DNA of 64,000 nt from Polytrichum commune (lineage: Eukaryota; Streptophyta; Polytrichopsida; Polytrichales; Polytrichaceae). Numbering within the stretch: the first letter of the stretch is position 1; each line of letters starts with the position of its first letter. Location: contig OX485807.1 in the NCBI GenBank assembly GCA_950295325.1, positions 1,550,501 to 1,614,500 of the forward strand, given 5' to 3'. This document shows, in pieces, positions 23,015 through 37,346 of the stretch. A model generated the notes under the pieces. The model was not told the origin of the DNA. It searched no databases and saw only the letters and a list, made by a program, of their open reading frames with translations. A program made the translations under genes and the position numbers.

Positions 23015-26000
23015 ACGCGTGTTCTATGAAAGTTTCAATCTCATTGTAATTTAGGTACCTAGAACGGTGCACAAATTCTTTGAGAGCGAGGGTGTGGGGT
23101 GCAAAGAAATTAAAGGACTCACTATTCGAGAATGTCGAGACTCCACGTCCTTCATGGATAGTGCCAGGCATTTTCTGTGTAAGTGGTCACCCTTTGCCAT
23201 TATAGTCAATCAGCTACATCCTAGGGCTTTGGTACGTTACTTCTTCAATGTATGGGGGTTTCTTCATCACATTTTGTATTGACCCCTAAATGCCCAAGAA
23301 GCCAAAAAGTTGGTTGCACGCGTTTTCAAAGATATGTTTCCCGAGGCAAACTATTTTCTTTTCTTATTGTCTTTTCTTCTTGCACCTTGACATAGTAAAC
23401 GTATGCACCATCTAGAGCAAACCAAGCGAACTTTTATATCAATGACTATGAGGTATGGACTTTGAAGTGGTTAGAACCCTTAATGTTTTCTTTGTTACAT
23501 TATTAACTATTTTGGGAAAGTAACAATGACAATGACATGAATATTTTTGGTTTTCCCCACCAAATTATGCAATTCATAATTTTAGCCAATCGTACCAAAG
23601 TTCAGGTGGTTTGGATACATCTTGGAGTTTTTATTGTTTTAAGAAGGAAAATTCTTGTGAAATGAATTGGTGGAGACTGAGGATAAAGATCCATAGTCCA
23701 ACTGTGTGGATATGATTTAAAATAACCCTCTAAAACTTTCTCTTGTATGCCAACACGAAAGAATGATTCTATTTCATACTTTATAGTACATCTTGGATTC
23801 AATCTAAAACCCAAGGCTTTTAGGGGTTAAGGCGATGTTGTTCAATCTCTAAGTTGGGCGGTAGGGAGCAAAAGACTCACATTCCATCAATATGAGAAGG
23901 TTTGGATTTGATCATCCCAAGCTTTTGGCTGGGGGGGGGGCACTGAACACACATGAACTATTGAGAAATTCTAGTATGTTTGTTATTTCAAATTCCATGC
24001 ATAGATGACTAAAATAATGCATTAAATCATTCTAATGGGACTGTTCATTTTTGTAAATGGTTGTGGGGATTCATTTTTAGATCACATTTATACAAATACT
24101 ATGCCACATTCATGACTATTACATAGATTAGCTTAAAGCGCAAATGACAAACTATGATTGGTATTCAACCTTAGAGGTCGAGAAGTTCTTATTTGTTTGC
24201 GTAGCCACCTGTCCATACCCAGTGGACATGTTTACCTTATAATCTTATGAATTGGGACACATGGACGGCTGAAATCTTGTGTGAACAATCCTAACTCCAC
24301 AAACATGCCATCCATACAGTCAAAGCCATCATTGGAGATACATATTTTCTTTATTAACATGTTGCATTTGGATGACATCATTTATGCGATTTTGGGGAGA
24401 TTTGGGCTAAGACATCTAGAAATTAAGCATTTAGCCAACCTCTTCATGAAATGTGACATGAGATATTGAAATATGTCAAATCAAAATGGCATCATGAGGG
24501 AGATAGAGAGATTCTTATTTCTTATTTTTTAAAGTCAAGAAATATAAAACAAATGACACCCAATGAAAGAAATTTAAAGTCTAGCATCCTCAAAGTAAGA
24601 TATCTATTGGTGTTTCATGAGAGTTTATAATGTTTCTTACTCACTTTCCAAAGGCTTCACAAATTGTTCGAGTGACAACTTGGTTTGAGCTTTGGGGGAG
24701 CTCTGTAGGTATTCAAGGGTTGACGTTATTATTATTATTATTATTATTATTTTGCTTCAAATAGGTTATAATGAAACCATTCATTGTACTTAAGCACAAT
24801 GGAGACTACACGGTTCATTTCCAATAGTGTGGCCCACACTAATTCTATCCATTCACATTTTGGAATGAATGTGGACCACACTCATTCTAAAATGGTCACC
24901 AACAATTTTGATAGCATCAATTGTATACCGCATGAGATATTGTGGTGTGTGAAATTAAAGTGGATTGTGAATACAATCAAAGTCTATAATCTTCTTTGGG
25001 TGTGTAATATTTTTCCCTTGAATTCCATGAGGCGTTTGGATCCAAAATGGATCATCTTGAAAGCCCTATCTGAGAATCTAAAAATAAACAAAAGAATTGA
25101 CATAGCCGCAACATACATGCAACTTTAGGACCACTTCACACATGAGCCAAGAGCCGTGACTTTATAATGGTGAGGACCCTTGACTCTCATCCAAAGGTTG
25201 TACCATGGGTGTTGAGAAAGCCATTTTATGTAGTCATGGGCCCTCAAGTATAATGAGAAGTGAGAATGGACCATGTTGCGGGGCCACAACATATTTTGTT
25301 GACGGGAAAAGAGGAGAAGATTTGGTTTAATATAATATGTTTCAAACTCTATCAAAACTCTATCAAATTGAGAGAATTGCTTGGTAGTGTTTGTTTGTCC
25401 TAGAATCTATTCTAGAATATGCCCTGCAATCTACCACGAAATCTGTCCTATTGGAAAAAATTAAAATTAAAAATCATGATCTCCCGGAATTTGTGAAATT
25501 TCGGGAGACCATGAAACCTTATCCATAGTCCACCATGTAGGACTCCATGTAGACTTTTCATCCATGAAGTCTTCTTTGGGCCTTTAGGCCTTCACCTTTG
25601 TGTGTGAAGTGAACTTGGACGGTCTCCGCCTTTTCAACGAATGAAAGCTCTTAGATTGCACTGGTCACGGGCCTTCAGTCTTGTGTGTGAAGTAGCCCTT
25701 CGAACAATATGAAAATTTGGAGATGATTCTTGTTTTACAAAACAAACTAAATTTACCAACACATGTATAAATTTACTATTATCAAATTGAAAGAAGCAAA
25801 AGAAGGTTCCATTTCTTATTGTACTTGCCATAATGATGGTATATATTAAAAAAGTATTTATTACTAGTTTATCTATAACATGGGCATGAAGGTTATAGCA
25901 TCTATATATAACAAACTACAACAATCTATTTATTTCCATTTGATTTCTTTGAGAAATTGACATTTAAACCATTGGGTTTGTACGGGCATCTCCAATATTC

Positions 26001-26311
26001 AGAGTGCGCACATAATGGCTTACTACAAGAAAGGGTGGATGTTTTAGCAAGCTGTTAATATACAACATTCAACACTGTTGGTTGCGAATTTTAGGAGGGA
26101 GGTGCTTATAACACCCCTCCGTGTTTATTTTGAACATTGAAATAACAAAATTACATATTAAAACTATTGGATTGAAATGATACATTGTAACATGAAAGTA
26201 ATACACTCTAGTATAAACCGAGACATTGTATATATAGTTTGGTCAACCTAGAAAGTGGATAGATTTATATACATAAAAAACTATATTCACGCAATAATGT
26301 GTGGATGTGAG
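23015..26311. other. Intergenic, no recognised gene
   Basis: Contains a G-run at about 23931-23940, a (TTA)n microsatellite at about 24729-24752 and a compact hairpin at 25475-25513. Short frames show no recognisable domain. Confidence 0.45.
25475..25513. other. Compact hairpin, 18-bp stem with 3-nt loop
   Basis: catgatctcccggaattt is followed by gtg and then by the near-exact complement, with two mismatches in 18. It could form a cruciform or an RNA hairpin; no function is evident. Confidence 0.6.
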
Positions 26312-26500
26312 GTCAATCTAAGCTCTATTATGGAGATAAAAAGCTTGCACTTGGGAGGTCTCAGGTTTGAATTCAAAACTTAGTGAGGCAAGTATGTCAT
26401 AGTTGAAGTTTTGGGACCCAGGGGTGGGACTCTTCATTGGAAACCTAAATGATGTGCATGGGTCACTCTAAAATTAAACCCTGTGTGTACGAGAAGTTTA
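26312..26500 (+). mobile_element. Possible tRNA-derived SINE
   Basis: tctaagctctattatggag followed by gcttgcacttgggaggtct and caggtttgaattc resembles a tRNA with degenerate A and B boxes, as in plant SINEs. Ends and TSD could not be fixed. Confidence 0.4.
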
Positions 26501-29500
26501 TAGAGAAAAACAAATGTACACATACTAACAACATACTAGAAAATGGATTCGTGTACTTATACTAGGCTTTCAAGTTAATGCCTCCACTGCATATACATAT
26601 TATAAATCATGCATTAAATAGGCCTCTATCATACATAGATTTTACTTTCATTTTCCAATAAGAAAGTCGCTGAATGTTTTTTCATCCATAGCATGTAGCT
26701 CAACAATTGTATCAAACAAACAAAGGCAAGAACACAATAACTTAGCCACAATCTGGAGAACAAAACTCAAGGAAGCCCAAAAGCACTCCAAGAGCCTCTA
26801 GTTGTTGACAACCTAGAACCCCAAATGCAAACCCCTAACAACAACATACATGGTAGTCATTAAGGACTATGACCATATGACAATAACTGATGAAAACATG
26901 AATTGGATGAACTAACACATTTAGTGTCAATTTGACCTCTAGACCTTAGGACCCCCTTTATACATCTACCTTTACTTCAACAAAATTAATATACTTTTTA
27001 GATGTATACACTATAGAAAAAACAATACCTCTCCCTCATATATACTATATAGGCTAATGCTGCACATAATACCCCTTCTTACTCTCACATAGTTCATATG
27101 TGGTATGAAGAGTCCAACCCCCAAGTAGTGGGACGCAAGAAATTATGATAACATCATTTTTCTTTTACAACCAAAACATTCATATAAATCATTATGATGT
27201 CACAATCGCTAGCTATTGTGACATGTGAGATTGCAAAAAACATATCTATTTTTATCTTCTTGATGTCCACAAGAGAGAGGCATAAATTTAGTCAATTTAG
27301 TGTGTTTTCCTAAACGGTCATGTCTAAAAAGGCACATGTTTTTTTGCCTTGTTTATTCTTATTGATGACCATAATCTTTTGTAGTCACTAAAAGACAAAG
27401 AGACTATGCAATTTGACTTGCTATATCTTTTGCATCCTTATTACGATTCTAGCACTTCAAATGACAATTTTCATGACTCTACATTGCTTGTAGAGTCAAT
27501 TTTCTTTGATTTTGGCCTCAATTAGAAAAAACATTGTGAAAAGAGGTCAATTAAAATGAGACATTCAATTAGCATGTGATAAACCATGCCATATATTAAG
27601 AGATATGAAAGAGAAAAGACTATAGAAGGCTATGGTATGATAGGAGTAATCACCACCATACAAAATCAGCACATGCCTTGTCGTTGTTATATATAGGCGG
27701 TGTATTTCTTAAGAAAGGGTCTTAGGCCATTAAATTTACCTACATCGAACCTCTAATGAAATGAAAATTGACTTGTAAAGGCAAATAATTGTGATGATAT
27801 TAAAATCAAAGATTGAATAAGATCCTTTGTAAATGAAATGCACACTAGTTTGTGAAGCATAGCAATTTTGTTGGACATAGAGTAATTCTCTAGTCCATTG
27901 TCTGATTGTTTTTTATGCGTGATTGAAGAACTCTAATTCAATAAGGAGTCTTGATGAATTTATGTGACATTTTCTATGTACAAGTCAATGGTATTTTATT
28001 TACGTTATGAGAGTTTGATTTCTACACAAAGAGGTTGGATCAATTGTTTGTTGAATGAATAAAGTAAAAACAACAAGAGAGGTTGTGCTTGTGAGCCAAT
28101 TGTCTTGCCTATGCCGTGAGTGAACCACTATGATTAATATGCACTTTGTGTTGGTCTCGTAATCCGGGTGAAGTGAGATCTTAGTTACCAAGCTTTAACT
28201 TGCTAGTCGATAATATGGTAGAATATTACACCCAAGTATATGCCTTGGAGGAGAGTTACTTTTGGGACTTATAGGGGATGAAATTATTAGAGGTGATTAC
28301 CTTTTGACGTTGCTACAGTTTTTTTATTTGAGAGACAATTATCTGATTGTGTGATAAAGTTATACATCATGTAGTGGGACAAATAGGGAGTGAGCAAAGA
28401 TGAATCCCTCCTTATTAAGGGAATCCTTGATGTTTATGAGGATCTATGAAGATCTCATTGAGAGCCATTGTCTGGTACGAGTGTTTTGAGTTGTTGAGAG
28501 AATTAATTGAAACATTGAGTTATTGGTATTAATGAGAGAAAATATTGAGTGAAAAATATAAGATTATGGACTTGGTAAAGACTATGGTCTTTCATAATTC
28601 TAGGGATGAGTGATTGCCTTTAAGAAGAATGTTGTTATGATATGCGAGTGATGTAGTTTGAATGCAAAACCAATAAAAAAACAAGAGGAGATGAATGCTT
28701 TGGAGGTCAAGAGGTAATAGTGTGGTGCATGTTTAGGTACCTAGTTGTTTTTGTGATTATTGACATGACTGAGGACCTGAATAGATGACTGTCTAAGACT
28801 AGAGGTTGTGCAGAGGCCAAGAAGGCAAGATGATTTGATTGTTGATATATCAGTAAGTATCATGCTCTCATTGGATATTGTACAATATTATCACTCTAAA
28901 ATGCTAAGACTATTGCCTAGATCAATAGTGAGTTGAGAGATGGCCACAATTGCATGTACTATTGTGAAAGTTTATAAAACTTTACCCTATAAATCATCAT
29001 CTAATTGCCAATTCAAAACTGAAACAACTTGGAATAATCATGTGATTGTCTTAATAAGACTCATCTCAGACACCTAGGAGATGATGTAAGAGTCACCTTT
29101 TAAGTCTTCCATGAGTATTACCCTGGTTTTTTGTCCTATCCAAAATCCTTACTACTTTGCTAAATAAAAGATAATATATCCACATTCCATGGAACTATCA
29201 CGCAAAAAGATAATTAGTGCAAAATGTACACAAGAGGGCCACATGCCTTAGAACGTCATTGTATAATGACTTTGGTTTCAAACATGTATTGGTGGTGGGC
29301 AAACCTAGGCTTCATTTGAGCAAATTCCAAATGCATAGAAGGTGACACAAATGCAGTGTTATTAAGAGAGAGAGAGAGACTCTTTCATTTTATTTAGTGT
29401 GGGTTTAAATGATGTGCCATCAAATTAGGGTGACCCACTTCAATTGAAGATTTATTGGGGGGGGGGGGGGGAATAAAATAGCCCAATAAAATAATTGCCG

Positions 29501-30244
29501 TATGCATGCATTACTGCATGGGATCCGCTAAATGGTCAACACTTTCAAAGGAACAATATCTTTAAAATTCTCGAGATGCTTGTCATGCTTTGGTGCCGAT
29601 GCTACTTGACATGAATAATATGTTTTATATCTTTATTTGTGGTGAAGTGTGTGCTTGCAAGTTAAAGCCCAGGTTAAACTATGAAATAGAAGGTGTTGTA
29701 CACTACAGCAATTTCTCTATTTTGCAGGTAGTGTTCTACTATAATGTATATCACATTAAATCCCGAGACAACTAAATTAGTGACAGAAGAGCCAACAATA
29801 AAGAAGCCCATACCAAATAGAAGAAAGGATTTAGTCATTTAATGTTCCCAAAAGGCTCAATTCAAACTTCTTTTTCGTCCACTTAACTTATGATCATGTG
29901 AACATATTCTCAAGGATAAGGAGTCCAGGAGAAATTCCGGTGGATAAGGACTCCAATTGTGTGGGGGTGGTAACTAGGTTAAATGATAAGGCTTGCAGTT
30001 GATATAACAGACAGTAAAAACACAGACAGGTGCTGAGACTGATTGAGATTGGGCTGTGTGCAGCTCAATAAGGTAGACGAGTTTTATTTGGATACGTTTC
30101 GCTCTGCATCCACTTCTCGTACGATACGAAACATGCAATTACAGTAAGCTACTACAAGATGATTAGCAAATCCAAAATCGTGACTGTAGCCATTTGTCTC
30201 ATAATTGTCCAAGCTCATATGAATATCTTATTCATTATCAAAGT

Positions 30245-30284
<40 letters not shown>

Positions 30285-31035
30285 ACTACTGTAGTGTTGG
30301 GGTGAATGAGGGATATCTAAATTTGAGTGGTGTGTTTTTGTGCCTGGATCTAAGAACAAATACCAATAAGACATGTCTAAAAGAGATTGGACTACGTGTT
30401 CAGAATTTACTAACCATTATGGGTTCAATAGTGAACATAACTGAAGAGCTTATATGATCGTTTAATGAGATTGTCTTTTCTTCTCACTTGATATTGAATA
30501 AAAACATTCATATAAGCTCAAAAAACTTAAGGAAATAGCTCTAGGCACGATTTGGAAATTTTGCTAATCATTTTGCACTAATTGTGTGTTTTGTAGCCAA
30601 CGAGAAGTGGGGGCATATCAAAAAAGTGCATGACTGAGGGCTAGATTACTGATTAGCTCATACATAATAGTCTTGAAATTACAAATGATATTGCGCATGC
30701 ATGGATGAAACATTCCAACAAATTTTCAGAACCCTTATGCTTTTGGATGAGCAATCAACTATGGTCCACTTACAATGTGAGATCTTGAAGGTGTTGCCGT
30801 AACATTACTCAGTTGATGATCTGTGTTCAACTGCCTTGACTTTAGATTTTGTTTGAAGCACTGGGATTCTGGCATCCGGAGGTTTTAATCTCGAATCTAC
30901 TGCGGGGTCATGAACACAACTCATTAGCTGACTAATGTTACGGGTGTGCAAAGTAAAGAAATAAAACAAAAAATAAAAATACTGCAGGTGTGAAAAGGTA
31001 TGATATGTAAATGGGTTTAGGACTCACGGGGATGG
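26501..31035. other. Intergenic, no recognised gene
   Basis: Long AT-rich stretch with frequent stops in all frames. It includes a G-run at about 29458-29471 and (GA)n tracts at about 29370 and 30245-30281. It could contain elements too decayed to identify by eye. Confidence 0.45.
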
Positions 31036-31735
31036 ATGATAATTGAGATTTCCGTGTGTCCAAAAATGGATGAAAAGAGAACGGGCCGTCGTTGGGGTCG
31101 TCTTCCCCACATCCGTTTGCATCGTTTGGCTAGGGTTTCAATTTGCTTTGCGTTTTCGTCCATTTTCATCATGAAGTGCTCACACACTCACCGGATAACC
31201 ATGATAATTGTCTTCAAGCAGGATCTTCATGTGGGTCAAGTCTGTTATGCAGAGGATGAGATTGTGGGGTGCATTTTGTCCAACGAAGCACGATAAGGCT
31301 ATCGTCAACTGTAAGATCCGCTGCCAAACGAAAAAGGGGACGTTCAAGTAATGTTAATAAAGCTGGAAATGCTACTAACATATTGAACGGAGTAGATGAG
31401 GGGTCATGGTGGGTGGGCAGGGTGCAAGCTATGCGGCGTCGCAATGGAAAACAATATGGAGTATTGAGGTAGGCGGTTGACCTCCTTGCCCGAACAAAGG
31501 AATCAGAGAGGAGAAATCCTAACAATCCTCATATTGAAGTAATGTTGCAATATTATAGAAAACATCTTGGCCGTGATAAGTTTAAATATGATCACACATA
31601 TAGCCAATGGATTGATATAGATTGTGTTATATCTAATGTGACCATGAGCTACAATTCTACAAACGAAGTATACACTCTAGACATGAATGATTTAGAGCAG
31701 CTGTCCAAGTTTGTGACAGACCAAAGTATATAGGA
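31036..31735 (+). pseudogene. Unrecognised coding remnant in at least two frames
   Basis: Frames at 31269-31472 and 31542-31733 look protein-like: the first ends WWVGRVQAMRRRNGKQYG, the second has FKYDHTYSQWIDIDCVI. They are not chance low-complexity sequence and appear to be pieces of one protein broken by stops and a frameshift. The opposite-strand frame (31214-31525) is a shadow. I do not recognise the family. A transposon protein or a decayed host gene are both possible. Confidence 0.35.
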
Positions 31736-34714
31736 TTTAGTACCAAGCTTGGATCATCTTCGACTGCTTCACAAAATGTAAGTATTCAACCTTACAGCAT
31801 GTTAGAGTTTAAAGATTGTCATTTCTTAAGAATTTTTTTATGATTGATGAAATGTTATATAAAATGGGGGTTTAGGTATTTTGAATTCAAGGTTTTTGTA
31901 TGTTCACTGCAATGCATTAAACCCTAAATGCCAAACATTGGATTAAGGAATTATTGCATTTTAGTGGTGAATTATTGCATTTCAGTGATGAATCATTACA
32001 TTTTAGTGGTGAATTATAACATTTGAGTGAATTTATGAATTATTATGTTCATAAGCACTCACCTTCTAGATCATGCGCTTGATGTCTTTGGCAACTGGGT
32101 GTTGAGTCGCTGCCACGCCTAGCGGGAATGGGATCGCGTAGATCCCACAGACGAGGACCGCGCTAGTTTTATGAAGCTTCTTCCCCGTTTGGCCGTCATC
32201 CACAGCTCTGCCAAAGAATTTGTAAGGAGCAAAGTGGAATTCGCAACTTTCTGACTAAACCACTGCCATTCTTCCCGTTTTTTGATGAGTTTGGGTCAAC
32301 ATTTTGTAAACCGCATGTTGTGTTTGTGAACACACGAACATTTTTCCTCTGTTTCCACCCTTACCTTATTTGTGGTGTACTTGGGGTTATTTTGTACGCG
32401 CTATAACATTGTGACTCCACACTAAATCATAAATTCTAAAGCCGCTTTACTATGCTCTGTGTTTTTGGTCACTTGCATTGCAATGACCGCTATGGTATTT
32501 GTGTTGCCATCTCCTATGTATTTTCATCATAACAATGTTTGCAATGGTATTACTTTGCTATGGTCTCCTATGTGTTTTCTTCATAACTTTGTTTGCAATG
32601 GTATTATTGTTTGCACCCTTCTTTGTTTTCATGCTTTCCCTCAACACTCGTCAATTGCGTTAGGAAGTATATTAGCTTTTATTACTTAAAAGGAATATAG
32701 AGTACAAAAAATTGCAGTGACTTGGACAATATAAGTAATGAAAGGGTGCAAACAAATGGGCCATTTTTGAAATATAAGTAATTATAGGGAGGCTTTAATT
32801 CAACCCTTGAAGGTAAATAGCCCCAAAACAAAAAACCCCTAGCCGCACGTGATGCACAAAAATGCCTTAGAGTGACCTACCCGTGCTTTTTATCGAAGTC
32901 GGATAGGGCGGGCACTAGTGTTCGGTAGGGATTTAAAATTTCATATTTGTTTTGGGGTTACCCGAGGGTGCTGGATTGCGGGCCCTAGCCCTTATCCACC
33001 ACTCTTGAAAGTTTGTGGGGGGAGGTTTAGCGTCTACCTTTTTTCCAGCTTATGGGTGAAATTGGGGGGGGGGGGGGAGGGGGGAGTGAAACTAAGGGAA
33101 ACAAAAACTATAATATTGTACTTATAAATCTTGTAAAATAAATGTGACATCCAAAATTTGCATAAGAGAGGGACTCCGATTTAATTCTATAAGATTTCAT
33201 AGATATCAAAATTTAAGACGTTTGTCCCAGTCACTGGACGAAACCACGTGTAGAATGTCAAAGTAAGGCAACCGGATTAGATATGGCATCTTTGTTGTAT
33301 GTCTCATAGTTGGGTTCGATGTCCACATAGTTGACTCTCCTATAATGAGAATTGTAAGTGTTTTGCACAAACTACAACTTGTTTCCAACCAAGTCTCGAT
33401 CAACTTTGTTGCAACCTTAAAACTTAGCAATTCAATACTCTGAAATCCAATATGTTATGTGTAGGTGGGTATATGGTATTAGATCAACAAGTCCATGTTA
33501 TTAAACTAGTTGGATTAACTAACTGATTAAAAACTTATAAGACTCCTACGTAATGATCCAATCGAATGGATACATAACAATTATGGGTCTACAGTTATAT
33601 GAATGGTTGCGAATTGGACATGTGTGTAATGTTTCATTGTGAAGGAAGTGTGGGGATGGATGGAGGATGTGTATGGGATCTCCATTGGTGAGAGCTTGTG
33701 GGTTTGTGGCTCCATATGGCGTCGAACTACAGCGAGGAGGTGGCTTGAATGATGTCAGTGAGCCGATGTAGAATTGCGATACATTGGGTGGAGATAGGGG
33801 GGAATGTGGCTATCCATGATATTGTGTGTGAATAAGTGGGATTGGAGGATAGTATTGTATGTGTGCATGTCTGTGATTTCATCTCATAAGTTGTTTTGGT
33901 GGTCAACGAATCATGCCCTTTTTGTTTGTGTTTTGGATAGTTGAGTGTATTTGTATCCAACCATGTTGGAAGCCATACATACCATTATGGAGTCATCAAT
34001 GAATTGGCTTAGTGAGACGATGAATTTTGGTGTGCAAATTCAAGTGGAGGTGGGTCAACAACTTTCCAACTTTTGGAAATTTTGGGTTGAATGTCATTTG
34101 GTGAGAATAGGTTGGGGATGCAATGCGGTGCCTAGAGAAGGGGGCGCGGGGGGGGGGGGGGGACCGTTGGGAATGATGGACTAAGGCCAAAAACAAGATA
34201 AAGTGAACAAAAGTTTTACCTTGCTAGTGTAGAGGCGCAAGTGGCCACATTTCATTGTTCTAGTACTCAAACAATAATATTGATTTAAATTGAAGTTAAT
34301 AATAGGGTGGGTCATGATGAGTTTAAGAGTATATTTCCAAACTACACGATTTACATCCATACAAGTAGATTCTAATGTTTGTAGAATCTACTTCATTTAA
34401 TTGTTGGTTTTTGGAAAGTGAGGGTGAAGTACACCTTAAGAAAATGTATTTTGCTTTAGAACTTGTGGCCCATCAATAAACAACATGATCTTGCTCAATA
34501 CTTAAACTATATACACAAATCTTACCACATTTTGAAATGCAGTAGGTTTGAGCTCAAATCTACCACTCAATTTAGGATTTACTTCATATGTATCTCCATA
34601 ACATTAATATGTACAAATTTTGTAATATCCTAGTTCAAACCCATTGGAGGGCTCCATGGTCTTGAAACGACATTTTGTATAGAATTGAACCTACTTCCCT
34701 TACTATATATGAAA
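31736..34714. other. Intergenic, G-runs, no recognised gene
   Basis: Long G-runs occur at about 33065-33078 and 34150-34162. Short open frames (for example 32459-32689) are repetitive and lack recognisable domains. Confidence 0.45.
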
Positions 34715-35090
34715 ATTGTAACACAGGAGGAGGCCACACATGTTTGAAAACGCCGGTTTCAAAGTGGATTTTGGTCAGCCAAGGTAAAAGAACTGTGGCC
34801 TTCACATGCGCCTAACTTTGAGAAGATGGGTTTCGAGGTTGGTTCCTCTTTTATTGGGTAGAAACATATATTTTTAACTTTAATCCAACACGGTGGTTTT
34901 GCTAAGCTTAAGACCTCCAAATTGAACCATAGTTGAAAATGAATAGTTTTAACCAACAAAAGAGGGACCAACCTTGAAACCCAACTCCTCGAAGCTAGGC
35001 ACATGTCAAGGCCAACGTTCTTTTATTATGGCTTACCAACCTCCATTATGGAACCGGCATTTTTGAACATGTGTGGGCCTCCTTTACAAT
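34715..35090. mobile_element. Near-complete palindromic foldback element
   Basis: The left half, starting attgtaacacaggaggaggc, reappears inverted in the right half up to 35090 with about 20 to 25% mismatch over the outer 135 bases and weaker pairing into the centre near 34902. A transcript would fold into a hairpin of about 185 bp. No coding capacity. TSD not defined. Confidence 0.75.
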
Positions 35091-35599
35091 GAAAGGGCAA
35101 ACTACTTTTCTTGTTCACTTTTCCATGCTTTGGCCCACCATCAATGGACACAAATTAGGGTCATGGCCATTGGTGCTTTCTTGTGTATGTAGTGAGGGAA
35201 TGGTGCAAATTATGTGTGGTATTAAAGTGAGGAGTTGAATGAAAAATGTACAAGGCAATTCTATAACATGAAGATTAATGTTGATTTTTTAATAAACTTC
35301 AAGATAATATTCAAGACCCTAGTTTAATCTAGTATGATCCAATGGGAATGAATTAATGCTTTTACTAAACACCCCCACCCTCGGTAAGATTGGTGGGCCC
35401 TCAACTTAATGGGCAAGGCATCTAGCTCTAATTCACCATATCACACTGCCACATAGCAATATCCTTTTTTCTTTTCTTTTTTTCTTTTTAAAAATAGGGT
35501 CTCCCACCGGTGTTGAGGGGGGGGGGTGATGATGTGGGAATCCCATAATGTGGTCTCTATGGATATCGATGGTTAAGCAATGGTTAAACTAACTTTGGT

Positions 35600-37346
35600 C
35601 AAGGAATGCATTCTAAGATGACTTTTGTTGATGTAGTTGATTGTGGAGGGATAAATTATATTTGCAGCAGATGTTGAGTTCAAGTTCTGAGCTACTTAGC
35701 CCTCACATGGGCCTCACATTTATGTAAGTGGATGCAATGTGAATTTTGTAAATTTGGTGTTAGACTTGTTTGTAATTTTCTATCTATTTGTGTAAAACTA
35801 ATTTAAGATCTGTTTATTTTACAAATTATGAAATAAACATTACAGTTCAAGTTCATATGAATTTTTCATTCATCCTTTTCTTGACAAAAATGTTCTTTTC
35901 CCCCGTAGAAGGTCACTAAAACTAGAAGCAATATTTCATGTTTGAGATGTTGCTTATTGCAAGGATTAGCCACCTTTAGGAGTGTGGACAACACCTTGAG
36001 CCAAAATTATTTCAAAATTGGCATTCAAGTTCCTTATGAGAGATATGGTTCATATTCGGTAAATGAACTCTAATCACCTCTACAATGGGCGAATAAACTC
36101 TAAATTTTGAAAACCTAAATTCACACATAGATGTCTTTTAATATACATAGTTTGAATATGATCTTTTCATCTAAATCCATGAAAAAAATGATTTTCACTA
36201 GCTGCCCCAACATGAGACTTCAACTTTACAACCAATATTGAATCTTCTCAAATTTTGTGGAAACAAAAGATTTCTTCCCATATATTCACAATGGAGTTGG
36301 TTTTCACATATAAGACCACAATCATAAAATATATTAGGGTGCAAGCACGGTCAAGTACATGATTCCATTACCATGCACAAATTCAATGAAAGTGATTCAA
36401 AACTATATACTAAATTTGAATTTTTTAAACAAAAAAAATAGAAACATTTGAAAAACACATTGATCAAAAAATCCAAGCAATTTATGTTGATAAAATAATT
36501 TTAAAAGTAAAATTCTACATATTTTAGAAGGCGGTGCAAGTAGTGTGCAAGTGGATAAATTAAGCATGTAATTGTGTAAAAATTGTTTAAAACATGATAA
36601 ATTACATTAAATTCATGTGTTGTACAATTTCTTGTAATGGCGCCCTCAAGTTTATGATGAATTCAAGGAATATGGAAAAAATCCAACTTCAAAATAGTTA
36701 AGGTCATGAAATCTACATCCAAAATTAGATTCAGCCATTACCTTTTGAGCAATACTTTTAATGATAAGTTTTGAAGATCCCATCTTGATATTCTATATTT
36801 GAGTACCTAACACAACAATAGAGGGAGCCATAAAAACAATTTAAATGAAAAAACACTTTGCTACTACCTTTAGGAGTTTGACCCAAAAAAATATGGTTTT
36901 AGTATACTGGAGCACATTTTTGTATATTGGATTGTGCTTGCTCCCGTTAGTAGTAGTGCATTGAATTGCCCTCAACATCAAAGGTGATATGAAACTTACG
37001 AGTTCACTGGTATGCACCCCAAAACAACAAAGGTTCCAATCATTTAAACGTATACATGCAACACATTCATGACCAAATAAATACCCCCCCCCCAGCCCCC
37101 CAAAACCCATATTGAGCATCTCATAATAGTTTTCTTCTATAGGATGAGAAAAAAAATGAAAATCATTGAATAATAATAATAACTCATGGTAGTTTTACTC
37201 TCTACTTGGGCATGTTATGGGAATTAGACTAATATGTGAATGAGGAGAGACGGGGTTGCATCTCATTTAAACCAGTGACAAATACATATGAAGTATTGGG
37301 TTAGTGTGCCTATTGTGACAAATTGGGTGGAAGAAAGGTCATGAGT
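35600..37346 (-). pseudogene. 3' end and downstream flank of DUF247 copy C
   Basis: 37200-37340 matches the last codons and 3' flank of copies A and B, sharing actctct, gggcatg, ggggt, gcatc and tcattt in the same order and spacing (compare 880-1005). Further left, 35750-35900 resembles the more distal flank at 140-290. The copy is diverged and stops abruptly at the LTR of the retrotransposon; it resumes at 52147. Confidence 0.65.
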
